From NCBI GenBank assembly GCA_023439545.1, contig JAEXNT010000020.1, positions 1-25,352 on the forward strand: a DNA stretch of 25,352 nucleotides, given 5' to 3'. This DNA is from Bacillota bacterium (lineage in GTDB: Bacteria; Bacillota; Clostridia; Acetivibrionales; DTU013). How positions within the stretch are numbered: position 1 is the first letter of the stretch; each line of letters opens with the position of its first letter. This document shows positions 14,421-22,213 of this stretch, in pieces. A program made the translations under genes and the position numbers. The notes below the pieces were generated by a model. The model saw only the letters and a list, made by a program, of their open reading frames with translations. It was not told where the DNA came from and did no database searches.

Positions 14421-15761
14421 TTATCTATCCATCACATCGTTAACGGTCACGGGTATTGACAGCCCGTCCGATATGTCCGTACCTTCGGGAAGTACCGCTT
14501 CACGGCCCTCCACCTGGAGCTTTATCTTCTTTATATCCTTGCACTGTCTGAGGGTGTAGGCCAATTGTTTCAAAATGCCTTCCTCCCTCGCGGTTCCCCC
14601 GTAATTCGCAAATTCGCTGCTGAAGTTCAGCGTTATAACTCCGTCTTTTGTGCTTGTACCCAGCAGCTTCACTCCGCCGGGCATTTCCGAATCAAGCCCG
14701 TCTTTCGAAACGGTACTGAGAAGAAGCTTGACCAGTTCTTCCGGCCGGCTTCCCGACCCGCCCGTACTGACCATTGTCACAGGCACCGGATAAGTATACC
14801 AGGTATTTGCCTGTTTCAGGAAAAATACATCTTCCTTTTCCCTGTTACTCGTGAGCACAGAGGGCTCCGCGTTTATCGCAACATCCTCCCTGCCAAGCTC
14901 ACCGGTAAGATCCGAGCCATATTTCATTATGCCCTGCGGGTACCCGTTTATCAATATCCTGACGCCGTATATGGTATCAAATTCAGTCAGTGTATATACA
15001 ATCGATGCTATAATATTTCTCTCTGCTTTCACGCTTCCGTAATTCAGCAGGTTCCTGCTGAAATCGACAACCGCGATGCCATTTCGTATATCGATACCCA
15101 ATATTTCAGTATCTGCAGGCAAAACCGGAAAAACTCCGTAGTAGGCGATTTCCTCCCGGTTCAGCGCGCTGTCGACTATCAGGTTGATCGTCGCCCGCGC
15201 GATGCCCTGCTGAGGCTCGATCCATCTTGTCATCGGCACAAGGTATCCGTCGCCATCCTGGTAATAGACAATCACGGGTCTTCTGGGCTCAGAATAATTG
15301 GCGCTGCTGCCGGAACCGCTTTCCGCCGCCATTACTCCTGTACCCTCAGGCTTTGAGCCGTTTAGAGCATCACCCTGAGCTTCGCTTATCGAAGAAGCAT
15401 TGTCTGTGGTCAACGATGATGCATCCGACATTCCGGAAGAAGCCGACGTGCCGGGCGCTATGACAGAATCGCCAGTGTTCCCTGAAGTGCCGGCGTTGCC
15501 GTTTATGGCGCCACCGGATACCGCCGCCGACGAATTATCCATTCCTCCATTACCGCCCGCACCGGCAGCGATACCGGACCCTGAAATGTTCATGGACCCT
15601 CCGCCGGTTGTCTTCGAACTGTCATCCGCAGGCATCTGCATCATTTCCTGTCCCTCGGCCAACGAAGACGGTTCGTTCTTCGATTTGCCGAAAAAAGGCA
15701 GCGCACATCCCGCAAGCAGCATCAATTGTATGATTAGAAAAATAGCTATAAACCTTTTCAT
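14421..15761 (-). CDS. gerM: GerM-like lipoprotein with two GerMN domains
   Basis: This 446-aa lipoprotein has a hydrophobic N-terminus ending in lipobox LAGC (Cys19). A roughly 130-residue Gly/Ser/Asn/Ala-rich low-complexity linker follows, then two GerMN (sporulation and spore germination) domains at about 165-300 and 305-440. Domain 1 contains NGIAVVDFSRNLLNYGSVKA and domain 2 contains DGVITLNFSSEFANYGGTAR, plainly repeats of each other. In B. subtilis GerM is needed for proper engulfment and germination. The start at 15761 is fixed by CAGGAGG 5-6 nt upstream. The linker is much longer than I would expect for GerM. Position upstream of rdgB and yfcE supports orthology with B. subtilis gerM. 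Confidence 0.85.
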   Translation of the reverse strand: MKRFIAIFLIIQLMLLAGCALPFFGKSKNEPSSLAEGQEMMQMPADDSSKTTGGGSMNISGSGIAAGAGGNGGMDNSSAAVSGGAINGNAGTSGNTGDSVIAPGTSASSGMSDASSLTTDNASSISEAQGDALNGSKPEGTGVMAAESGSGSSANYSEPRRPVIVYYQDGDGYLVPMTRWIEPQQGIARATINLIVDSALNREEIAYYGVFPVLPADTEILGIDIRNGIAVVDFSRNLLNYGSVKAERNIIASIVYTLTEFDTIYGVRILINGYPQGIMKYGSDLTGELGREDVAINAEPSVLTSNREKEDVFFLKQANTWYTYPVPVTMVSTGGSGSRPEELVKLLLSTVSKDGLDSEMPGGVKLLGTSTKDGVITLNFSSEFANYGGTAREEGILKQLAYTLRQCKDIKKIKLQVEGREAVLPEGTDISDGLSIPVTVNDVMDR

Positions 15762-15906
15762 ATTGTCCTCCTGTAAAACATTACATTTTATGGAGATTAT
15801 GGACAACTCAAAAGGTTTCTAGTATTTCCCACAATATATTACCTTTCCATATTTAGTTGTCAAATATATCAAAATTCTTCACTTCATGTTACCATAACAG
15901 GTACAT

Positions 15907-15948
15907 AAAAAAAATCAGTAGAATTCATAAATTCCACTGTTTTTTTTT
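15907..15948 (-). terminator. Terminator of the wall amidase gene
   Basis: A8-T-CAGT-A-GAATT and AATTC-C-ACTG-T9 flank a CATA-centred loop, forming a long hairpin flanked by A8 on one side and T9 on the other, so it could work in both directions. It lies 47-88 bp downstream of the amidase stop and upstream of the gerM-like gene, separating the two transcription units. Confidence 0.8.
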
Positions 15949-15994
15949 ATAGATATTTATACAAAACACATCCCGGCCTGGTATATGAAGATAT

Positions 15995-17644
15995 TCAATC
16001 CAATTTTGCCAGGGATTGTATGACAGAATCACACAATGCCCGGGCTGCCTTCTGCCTGTAGGATGACTTCAGCAGATTTGCCCTGTCGGTCTTGTTTGAC
16101 AGGAAAGCTACCTCTGCAATGGCCGACGGCATCGACGTCTCCCTGAGCACTATCAGATCGGGCCTTGAGACCACTTCCCTGTTCCTTGTTTTCAGCGCGG
16201 ACAGTAGATTTTTCTGTATGATGTCCGCAAAGCTTTTACCTGTAAAACCTCTGCTGTAGCTCGGGCAATACAGCGTCATCGTGCCGCTATAGCTCCTGTC
16301 ATCCAGCCAATTTACATGGATGCTCAAATACAGGCTTGCATCAAGCTTATTGGCGATATAAACTCTTTCATAATTATCTACGCTGCTGTCGTCGCTTCTT
16401 ATCATGTAAGTCTTTATACCCTTGCTCGTCAGCAGAGTATCGAGGCGTTTTGCCATATCAAGGTTCAGCTCCTTCTCTTCAGTAGAGCCGTACCTCGTTC
16501 CCGTAGCATAACCGCCATGCCCCGCGTCGATAACAACCAGTTTCCGGCCGTCTGCCGCAGGCTTCATAACCGTTATTGTCGTTAGTCCCGATTCCCGTGT
16601 GAAAGCAAGATAAGAATTCTTACCGTTCCCCGTAAATATGAGGGAGGTCGTGCCTGCCTCAGGATTCAGTTTTACCTCGAAGGATTTCAGGTAAGCGTCG
16701 TTAATGTCCAGCCTGCCCTCCCTGACGGCAGATTGCGAGGTCGGGAAGGTTATAGTGTAACGATTCCGCGCTTTATCGTAACCGGCGTTATAGAGAAGCT
16801 TCAGATCTTTCCCACCTTCGGTGAGCCTGGTATTGTTCATGGTGAAATAGACCCTGTCGCTGTTATTATTGTAGCAGATGTTCGTATAATCAGGCCGGTG
16901 GAAGGTCAATACAAGCCGGCTGTTGGTCTCGTTGACTTCATACTGAAACTGCTCCTTCAGGTCTATGGTAATAACAGCTCCTCCCGCGCCGGTTCTTTTA
17001 TAGCTTAAGGCTCCAATCTGCAAGCCGCTTACATTCGACTTCATATCCGTGCCGAATACGCCTGCGTCGGGTATGGTCAGCACAAGCCGGTCGGGTCCGG
17101 TAACCCTAGATATTTGGCAGCCTTTAAGGCTTTTAAGGGATATTCTTACGATATCCTTGTTTGCTGCCGTATCCAGACCAATACTGTAATCGGCGCCTCC
17201 GAATGTAATAGCCTGCGCCTTGTCAAGATTTTTCTGCGCCTGCTTTTTCCTTACATATACGGTAATGCTGTTTTTGCCGGGCTCGGCCGAGTACTCATAG
17301 CCTTCGTTCAAGTCGAGAACGACTCGGCTCTTGCCTCCGGTATTTTTTGCATACCTGACAAGCTTGACGTATGCCCCGCCTGCCTTCACATAAGTCTGCT
17401 TTACAGGCGCCTTTGTATTTTTCAGGTCGATGACCAGCCTCAGTGGATCCTTGAGCTCCATCGAGTCATAATCCGTGTAACCCTCCGCATATATCCGTAC
17501 AATCTCATATACCCCGTCGCGGCTGTACTTGACACTGATTGGCTTCGCTTGCAGGAAGGCAACAGGAGTTGCCAGAATAATTGAATCGCCTGTGAAAACA
17601 CAGGAAAGGATTACTGCGAGAACTGCTGCTACGAGTTTTTTCAT
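15995..17644 (-). CDS. N-acetylmuramoyl-L-alanine amidase (AMIN repeats + Amidase_3)
   Basis: This 549-aa exported zinc amidase has an N-terminal signal (about 1-30) and then three beta-rich modules. Two resemble AMIN domains (about 34-133 and 145-250, for example DPLRLVIDLKNT and DRLVLTIPDAGV); the third (about 264-362) is similar in style. The catalytic Amidase_3 domain occupies about 368-549. Zinc ligands and catalytic Glu are His376 (DAGHGG), Glu392 (EEKELNLD), His443 (SIHVNW) and Glu511 (AIAEVAFLSN). It cleaves the bond between MurNAc and the stem peptide; AMIN modules target such enzymes to the wall or septum. The start at 17644 follows AGGGGTG; the longer frame (17692) would add 16 residues before the signal peptide. 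A terminator follows the gene. Confidence 0.92.
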   Translation of the reverse strand: MKKLVAAVLAVILSCVFTGDSIILATPVAFLQAKPISVKYSRDGVYEIVRIYAEGYTDYDSMELKDPLRLVIDLKNTKAPVKQTYVKAGGAYVKLVRYAKNTGGKSRVVLDLNEGYEYSAEPGKNSITVYVRKKQAQKNLDKAQAITFGGADYSIGLDTAANKDIVRISLKSLKGCQISRVTGPDRLVLTIPDAGVFGTDMKSNVSGLQIGALSYKRTGAGGAVITIDLKEQFQYEVNETNSRLVLTFHRPDYTNICYNNNSDRVYFTMNNTRLTEGGKDLKLLYNAGYDKARNRYTITFPTSQSAVREGRLDINDAYLKSFEVKLNPEAGTTSLIFTGNGKNSYLAFTRESGLTTITVMKPAADGRKLVVIDAGHGGYATGTRYGSTEEKELNLDMAKRLDTLLTSKGIKTYMIRSDDSSVDNYERVYIANKLDASLYLSIHVNWLDDRSYSGTMTLYCPSYSRGFTGKSFADIIQKNLLSALKTRNREVVSRPDLIVLRETSMPSAIAEVAFLSNKTDRANLLKSSYRQKAARALCDSVIQSLAKLD

Positions 17645-17673
17645 TATGACACCCCTGTAAAATTTCTCATTTG

Positions 17674-17700
17674 TTGACAGAAAGCAATACATGATATAAT
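17674..17700 (+). promoter_or_regulatory. Plus-strand promoter-like sequence facing a repeat block
   Basis: TTGACA (17674-17679) and TATAAT (17695-17700) are both perfect consensus hexamers, separated by 15 bp, which is shorter than the optimal 17. An alternative TTGTTG at 17671-17676 gives 18 bp. It points away from the amidase gene into 17708-17969, which holds no plus-strand gene but does hold the repeats at 17793-17931. Confidence 0.4.
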
Positions 17701-17792
17701 TCGACAGGTATGCCGATTATCCTATTGTTTCACCAATTATTAACCATATTGTAATATTAGTGAAATGAGCCGATGATTGTGGAGAGTTGTAC

Positions 17793-17931
17793 AGCTGATC
17801 TGAAAGAGCATGTTTGAGCACTTTTTAACTGAGAACGGATCCACACGATAAGCTGATAAAAGCATGTTTGAGCAACCCATCCCGACAAAGAACGGGGCTG
17901 CAGTAGTGCGATAAGCTGATAAAAGCAACTT
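17793..17931. repeat. Degenerate ~60-bp intergenic repeats (about 2.5 copies)
   Basis: The core AGCTGAT..AAAGCATGTTTGAGCA starts at 17793 (first copy, as AGCTGATCTGAAAGAGCATG), 17851 and 17913, with spacings of 58 and 62 bp. Between cores lies a variable stretch sharing AGAACGG, and the preceding bases CGATA are shared by copies two and three. The third copy stops after AGCTGATAAAAGCA. The 325-bp interval 17645-17969 has no gene. A minus-strand frame across it gives a repeated MLLSAYR peptide, but this simply follows the DNA repeat. Confidence 0.65.
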
Positions 17932-17969
17932 GTATATGACTTGGATATTTGTATCAGCGAGCGTTTATC

Positions 17970-18437
17970 TCAATATCCCGATTTCTTACCTGTGAGAGAA
18001 TCTATATTGAGCCTCATGCCCAAAGTCCCGTCAAGAGCCCTTTCCGAATATGTAAAGCCGCTTCTGCCGCTATATTTCAGCATGATCGCATCGAGCAACT
18101 TCTTTTTTTCTTCAGCGTCCCTGACGAAATTTACCCTTCCGACGCCGCAAACGCTCCTGTACCTGACGGTTGAGTCGCATGCGACCTCCCGAAGCACCAG
18201 TGCGGCGTCGATCTCAGTCTGGAACGCAACTTTGCTGTTTTTCTCCAGAATATCAATTTTCCTGCCTTTTGCCGCGGAATGCAAGTAAATGCAATTATCC
18301 GTGCCCGAATATGCAAAATTCATCGCAACGATATAAGGTTCGCCGTCATCGACCATGGCGATCCGGATCACTTCAGCCTTTTGCAGTATCTCGGCTATTT
18401 GGGCCTTGTCGGTAATTTCTTTGTCTGATCTTCTCAT
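17970..18437 (-). CDS. Pyridoxamine 5'-phosphate oxidase-fold protein, NimA-like flavin-binding
   Basis: This 155-aa protein has the split-barrel pattern of the NimA/flavin-nucleotide-binding family: EVIRIAMVDDGEPYIVAMNF at about 22-41, IYLHSAAKGRKIDILEKNSK at about 50-70, and SVCGVGRVNFVRDAEEKKK further on. Family members usually bind FMN or FAD as homodimers; NimA proteins reduce nitroimidazoles, but most clostridial homologues have no known substrate. AAGGAG before the ATG supports the start. It appears to be a single-gene unit, between the repeat block and a methyltransferase gene in the same orientation. Confidence 0.85.
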   Translation of the reverse strand: MRRSDKEITDKAQIAEILQKAEVIRIAMVDDGEPYIVAMNFAYSGTDNCIYLHSAAKGRKIDILEKNSKVAFQTEIDAALVLREVACDSTVRYRSVCGVGRVNFVRDAEEKKKLLDAIMLKYSGRSGFTYSERALDGTLGMRLNIDSLTGKKSGY

Positions 18438-18500
18438 TGAAATGCTTCTCCTTAAAACTTAAGATGCCCTATTACACCAAATTTTTTGAAATATTTTCAT

Positions 18501-19193
18501 TCACACGAAAGTTTTGACGCTTTCTGACTTTTCACTGTCAAACTTAAATTTTTTTGCAAAGATATACCGTAAAGTATGTACATGCTCGCCTTCGTCGCCG
18601 TGATTCTCAGTGTCTTTCATCAAACCGGTCTCCAGGATATCAAATTTTGAAAAATGATCCTTTATGTCCTGGTCGGAAAAATAATGCACTGGTCTCCCCT
18701 GTTTGCTTTCAAATGTATTTTTTTCAACTTCGCTGCCTTTCCCGTAACTTTTTTCCTCCGTCGAAAAAACCGTAAAAAAGGCAACCCCTCCTGCCTTCAG
18801 CCAATCGAAACACTTATCGAGAAACAGAACGCGCTCGTTCTCCCTGAACAAATGAAGTACATTGAAGCAGTATATAGCATCATAGCTTTCGTTTGTAATC
18901 TGAATATCCAAAATCGATGATTTATAAAATTCTGTTCTTTCATCATAGGCAAGGGCTATCTTATAAGCCTCTTCGGATATTTCTACACCGGTGACAGCAT
19001 AGCCCTTTGAACTGAAAAACTTCGTATTCCGTCCATAGCCCGCACCTGGAACCATTATTCTTTTTATATTTCTACGTTCAAAAAGTTCCAGCGCGTATTC
19101 AGCCGTATGGCTAGGGCGTTCTCCCCATATCCTTTCTTCGCTTTCGAAACGGCCGTCCCAATAATCCTTCATATAGTTCAAATAATTATCCAT
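18501..19193 (-). CDS. Class I SAM-dependent methyltransferase (TehB-like)
   Basis: This 230-aa cytoplasmic protein has SAM-binding motif I VPGAGYGRNTKFFSSKGY at about 48-65, the acidic end of strand 2 (TGVEISEEA), and motif IV-like YDAIYCFNVLHLF followed by LKAGGVAFFTVFSTEE. The N-terminal YWDGRFESEERIWGERPSHT resembles TehB/thiopurine-type methyltransferases. The substrate is unknown. The start at 19193 follows GAGGAAGTG at good spacing; the alternative at 19217 has no site. No partner gene suggests a pathway. Confidence 0.85.
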   Translation of the reverse strand: MDNYLNYMKDYWDGRFESEERIWGERPSHTAEYALELFERRNIKRIMVPGAGYGRNTKFFSSKGYAVTGVEISEEAYKIALAYDERTEFYKSSILDIQITNESYDAIYCFNVLHLFRENERVLFLDKCFDWLKAGGVAFFTVFSTEEKSYGKGSEVEKNTFESKQGRPVHYFSDQDIKDHFSKFDILETGLMKDTENHGDEGEHVHTLRYIFAKKFKFDSEKSESVKTFV

Positions 19194-19304
19194 ATTGGTC
19201 ACTTCCTCATAATCCATTATATAATGGACTCATTGGCAAATCTTTCTGTTATTTGGCCGGATAACAGGAATTAATCACATTTCTCACCATTTTATCAAAT
19301 CCTG

Positions 19305-20267
19305 TTAACGAATTATAGAATGACACATCGGACAAACCACCTGACCGGGCTCGACTTTTATACCGCAGGTTGAACACCTCGGCGAATCGTCGTCAACATC
19401 CGTTTCTTCGGATTTTTCTGATTCATCTAAGTTTTCCAGTTCTTTTGATTTTTCGGGATCCTCGGGACCCCATATATCTTCAGCTTCTCCGGATTCAATC
19501 GATGAATCCTTATTGACGTAGTTGTTAATTTTTTCGTAGACAGTCTGTTCATTATCCGAGGCATCCTTAACGCTTACCAGATTTATATATAGTATTGTCG
19601 CACCTACACTGACAAAGCTGGAAAGGACATTTGAAATCACATTTATCAGTATAATAAGGGCATCAAGTTCCGATTTTGATTTTATTAAGTACCTGTAAGG
19701 GTAAAACATGCAGAAATGAATAACCATTGGAACCAGAGAAAGAACGAACAAGTTGCCAAACACCTTCCACCAATTGCCTTTAACGACGAATTTGCTGTAA
19801 TCCAGCGCATTCTTCCATTTATAATCAGTGAGAGCAATAGCTTGGCACATAAATGTGTAATAAATCAGCCAAATAACCCCTGGAATGATGAACAATAAAA
19901 TAAGCGCAAAGGTAATAATGTACTGCAATACGCCGGTGCCGATATATGTCCCTAATCGCTTGTATGCCATGAAAAATGACTCTTTAAAGGATATAGGAGC
20001 GTTACCGTTCAAAGCATTTACCACTATAAACACGGTAGCCAATGCCGCAATTCCGGCAACTAAAGACACAAGCGTTGACAATATATCAAAAGCAAATTTA
20101 AATGAGCTGGTTCTCCGAATAATGGAAAGGCCATAATTTACGATATTTACAGGTAAAGCTACGACAAGATTCACCATAATAATTGCGAATAAATTCTCTT
20201 TGAAAATCGCCCACGACTTTCTGTATAATTGCCCCAGTGTAATCTTTGTTTCAGCTAATGTACTCAT
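19305..20267 (-). CDS. Polytopic membrane protein with C-terminal zinc ribbon
   Basis: This 320-aa protein has about six hydrophobic segments (near 20-45, 60-88, 111-148 probably as two, 170-196, 205-232). A strongly acidic cytoplasmic stretch (about 250-295, rich in Glu/Asp/Ser) follows, and then a CxxC...CxxC zinc ribbon (CSTCGIKVEPGQVVCPMCHS) at the very C-terminus. The membrane part resembles the glycerophosphoryl-diester-phosphodiesterase membrane domain family, which is often found alone with no assigned activity. GGAGG lies 5 nt before the ATG. It is flanked by decayed sequence upstream and an unrelated methyltransferase downstream, so context does not suggest a function. Confidence 0.75.
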   Translation of the reverse strand: MSTLAETKITLGQLYRKSWAIFKENLFAIIMVNLVVALPVNIVNYGLSIIRRTSSFKFAFDILSTLVSLVAGIAALATVFIVVNALNGNAPISFKESFFMAYKRLGTYIGTGVLQYIITFALILLFIIPGVIWLIYYTFMCQAIALTDYKWKNALDYSKFVVKGNWWKVFGNLFVLSLVPMVIHFCMFYPYRYLIKSKSELDALIILINVISNVLSSFVSVGATILYINLVSVKDASDNEQTVYEKINNYVNKDSSIESGEAEDIWGPEDPEKSKELENLDESEKSEETDVDDDSPRCSTCGIKVEPGQVVCPMCHSIIR

Positions 20268-20287
20268 AGTTCCTCCACAAAAAATAC

Positions 20288-20416
20288 CTATGTTCTCCTT
20301 CTTTTATCATAAGCTGTAAATAAGCAGCCTTTACACTTTTTTGATTCTTTAGATAGTTCAAAATAGCCTTTACCATCTCTTAAGGATAAATTCTCAGTTG
20401 GCCCAATTGAACAGGC
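20288..20416 (-). pseudogene. Degenerate C-terminal coding fragment, possibly of a transposase
   Basis: A 42-codon frame with no start reads CSIGPTENLSLRDGKGYFEL, then SKESKKCKGCLFTAYDKRRR, ending at 20288. The CxxC followed by basic residues resembles the zinc-knuckle region of IS1182-like transposases. The frame upstream (AGIIGQVLKKDKPV) is offset by one, consistent with frame decay. A further 34-codon frame (MVNGFVINPYRGNVGL) follows in the 20430-20535 part. The whole 20268-20568 interval has no intact gene. The family assignment is tentative. Confidence 0.35.
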
Positions 20417-20568
20417 TTATCCTTTTTCAATACCTGTCCGATTATTCCTGCCTTTGCACGTCATTTTTACACGCCTCAAAGCTATTATATAGTTTTGCTA
20501 AACCGACATTTCCTCTATAAGGGTTGATTACAAATCCATTCACCATTGCTATTATCCTTGATTTTTGT

Positions 20569-22035
20569 CTATCCTATATTATTCACATTTTTAGTCAAAG
20601 TCGGATGAAGCCTTAGATTCAATGCCGTTTCCAATGCCATTCCTATACCTAAAATACTGCCTTCGGTAAACGGCAGACCATTGATTACAATGGGTACAGG
20701 TATGCCATTCTCTTCGTCATATCCGACCGGCAGCGTCAATGCCGGACAGCCTGTTACCGGGAACGCCACAAGTCCGTATAACGAAACTGCTGCTTCGAGC
20801 GATAATTCGGAAAAACTCTTCTGCAATGCTCTAAGTACATTTCGAGCCGTTTCACGGGCTTCAAAATATTCGGGAGTCAACATGGGCTTTGGCAAAGATA
20901 ACGCCTTTGATATATTGGTCTGCCCATAACGCAGACATTCATCGGCATGCGCTTCGTTAAAAGCTGCAATATCGGTCATTGTGCATATGGATCCGGTACT
21001 ATGCCTGAGCGCTGCGTCCATAGCAGGGTGAAATTCATGCAATAGAACAGTTTCCATATGTTCTCCGGCGCCTTTCGGCGGCGAAAACGGGATAAGCTCC
21101 GCACCCAGGGATTCCAACAGATGCAGGGCATTATGGAAGGCAGGGTACTTTACCGGCTTATCCTCATCATCCAGCATAAATACTCCTAAACGTACACCTT
21201 TCAACCCGTTCGAATACTTTTGAAAGTCCTCCGGTTTCGGCAGCTGCCGGTCGATACATGATCCTGTCACAGGGTCGGCGGGGTCGTACCCTGCGATTAT
21301 TGAAAACGCCAACGCACAATCAGCAACTGTGCGTGCCATAGGACCGGCTACATCCTGGGAAGGTGCAATAGGAATAATGCCCTTCCTGCTAACCCAGCCC
21401 ACGGTAGGTTTCAATCCGACGATTCCCGCCGCCGCTGCAGGACTTATTATCGAACCGCACGTTTCTGTTCCTATCGCCAACGGCACGTAGCCGGCAGCCA
21501 CAGCCACGGCTGAACCGGTTGATGAACCGGATGGATCTCCGTCAGTCTTCCATACGTGCTTTACCTGCCCGCCGCGGGATGAATAGCCATTAGGCATATT
21601 ATCGGTCATGAAATTGGCAAACTCCGTCATGTTCGTTTTACCGCAGACAACTGCACCCGCTGCGCGAAGCCTGGATACTATGAATGCATCCTGAGGAGCA
21701 TAACGTTCCGCAAGTGCAAGACTGCCTGCCGAGGTATGCACGCTGTCACCGGTGTCGATATTGTCCTTCAGCAGTACCGGAATACCGTGCAATGGGCTTC
21801 GCCGCTCTGTTCTCTTGTATTCGTGGTCCAGGGCGGATGCAATACCTTCGGCATCGAGATTCCACTCCAATACGGCGTTCAGCTTAATACCCGCCTGGTC
21901 AATGGCGGCTATTCTTTGTTGAGTCCGCCCCAACCAGGCCAATGCTCCGTCTTCCCCACATTCGTATTTTAGCTGCATATTCAGTATTTCGTTTTTGCCG
22001 CCAAATCCATCTATTAATTCCTTGTAAGCTTTCAT
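20569..22035 (-). CDS. Amidase-signature family hydrolase
   Basis: This 488-aa enzyme has the complete Ser-cisSer-Lys triad of the family: Lys90 (PVLLKDNIDT), cis-Ser171 (DPSGSSTGSAVAVAAG) and nucleophile Ser195 (IGTETCGSIISPA). The following VGLKPTVGWVSRKGIIPIAP and QDVAGPMART blocks are also typical. It hydrolyses an amide, but family members act on many substrates. No gatB or gatC lies beside it, so a role in Glu-tRNA amidotransferase is unlikely; it resembles the stand-alone peptide/acyl amidases. No signal peptide is seen. The start at 22035 is preferred because GGGGATTTCA precedes MKAYKELIDG; the longer frame starts at 22068. Confidence 0.88.
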   Translation of the reverse strand: MKAYKELIDGFGGKNEILNMQLKYECGEDGALAWLGRTQQRIAAIDQAGIKLNAVLEWNLDAEGIASALDHEYKRTERRSPLHGIPVLLKDNIDTGDSVHTSAGSLALAERYAPQDAFIVSRLRAAGAVVCGKTNMTEFANFMTDNMPNGYSSRGGQVKHVWKTDGDPSGSSTGSAVAVAAGYVPLAIGTETCGSIISPAAAAGIVGLKPTVGWVSRKGIIPIAPSQDVAGPMARTVADCALAFSIIAGYDPADPVTGSCIDRQLPKPEDFQKYSNGLKGVRLGVFMLDDEDKPVKYPAFHNALHLLESLGAELIPFSPPKGAGEHMETVLLHEFHPAMDAALRHSTGSICTMTDIAAFNEAHADECLRYGQTNISKALSLPKPMLTPEYFEARETARNVLRALQKSFSELSLEAAVSLYGLVAFPVTGCPALTLPVGYDEENGIPVPIVINGLPFTEGSILGIGMALETALNLRLHPTLTKNVNNIG

Positions 22036-22213
22036 TGAAATCCCCACATCTTTATAATAAATTTGCACGAAGTTATAATATTATAATCTACATTCCCGTT
22101 ATGCTTAGAAGTTAATGATTGCTCTTGTTTTTCAATCCATACTAATCACGGTATAAGCATTACCACTTTAATATTCTTCCATTAATGGTCAAAAATGAAC
22201 CGCTAATTTTCAT

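Noticed and set aside
17740..17928. Minus-strand ORF with repeated MLLSAYR peptide
   Set aside because: The peptide repeat is explained by the underlying ~60-bp DNA repeats; there is no ribosome binding site and no family resemblance.
17708..17969. Known riboswitch in the gene-free interval
   Set aside because: I could not match the conserved cores of common classes (for example c-di-GMP, glycine, TPP, SAM) by eye; the interval is better described as degenerate repeats.
20569..22035. Amidase as GatA of the Glu-tRNA amidotransferase
   Set aside because: No gatB or gatC flanks it, and the nucleophile block GTETCGSIISPA differs from the usual GatA form; a stand-alone amidase is more likely.
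22160..22213. 17-codon ORF (MKISGSFLTINGRILKW) starting right after the propeller lipoprotein stop, behind GGAGG
   Set aside because: The ribosome binding site is good and the ATG directly follows the TAA, but the peptide is too short and featureless to call a gene; it may be the start of a lost downstream gene.
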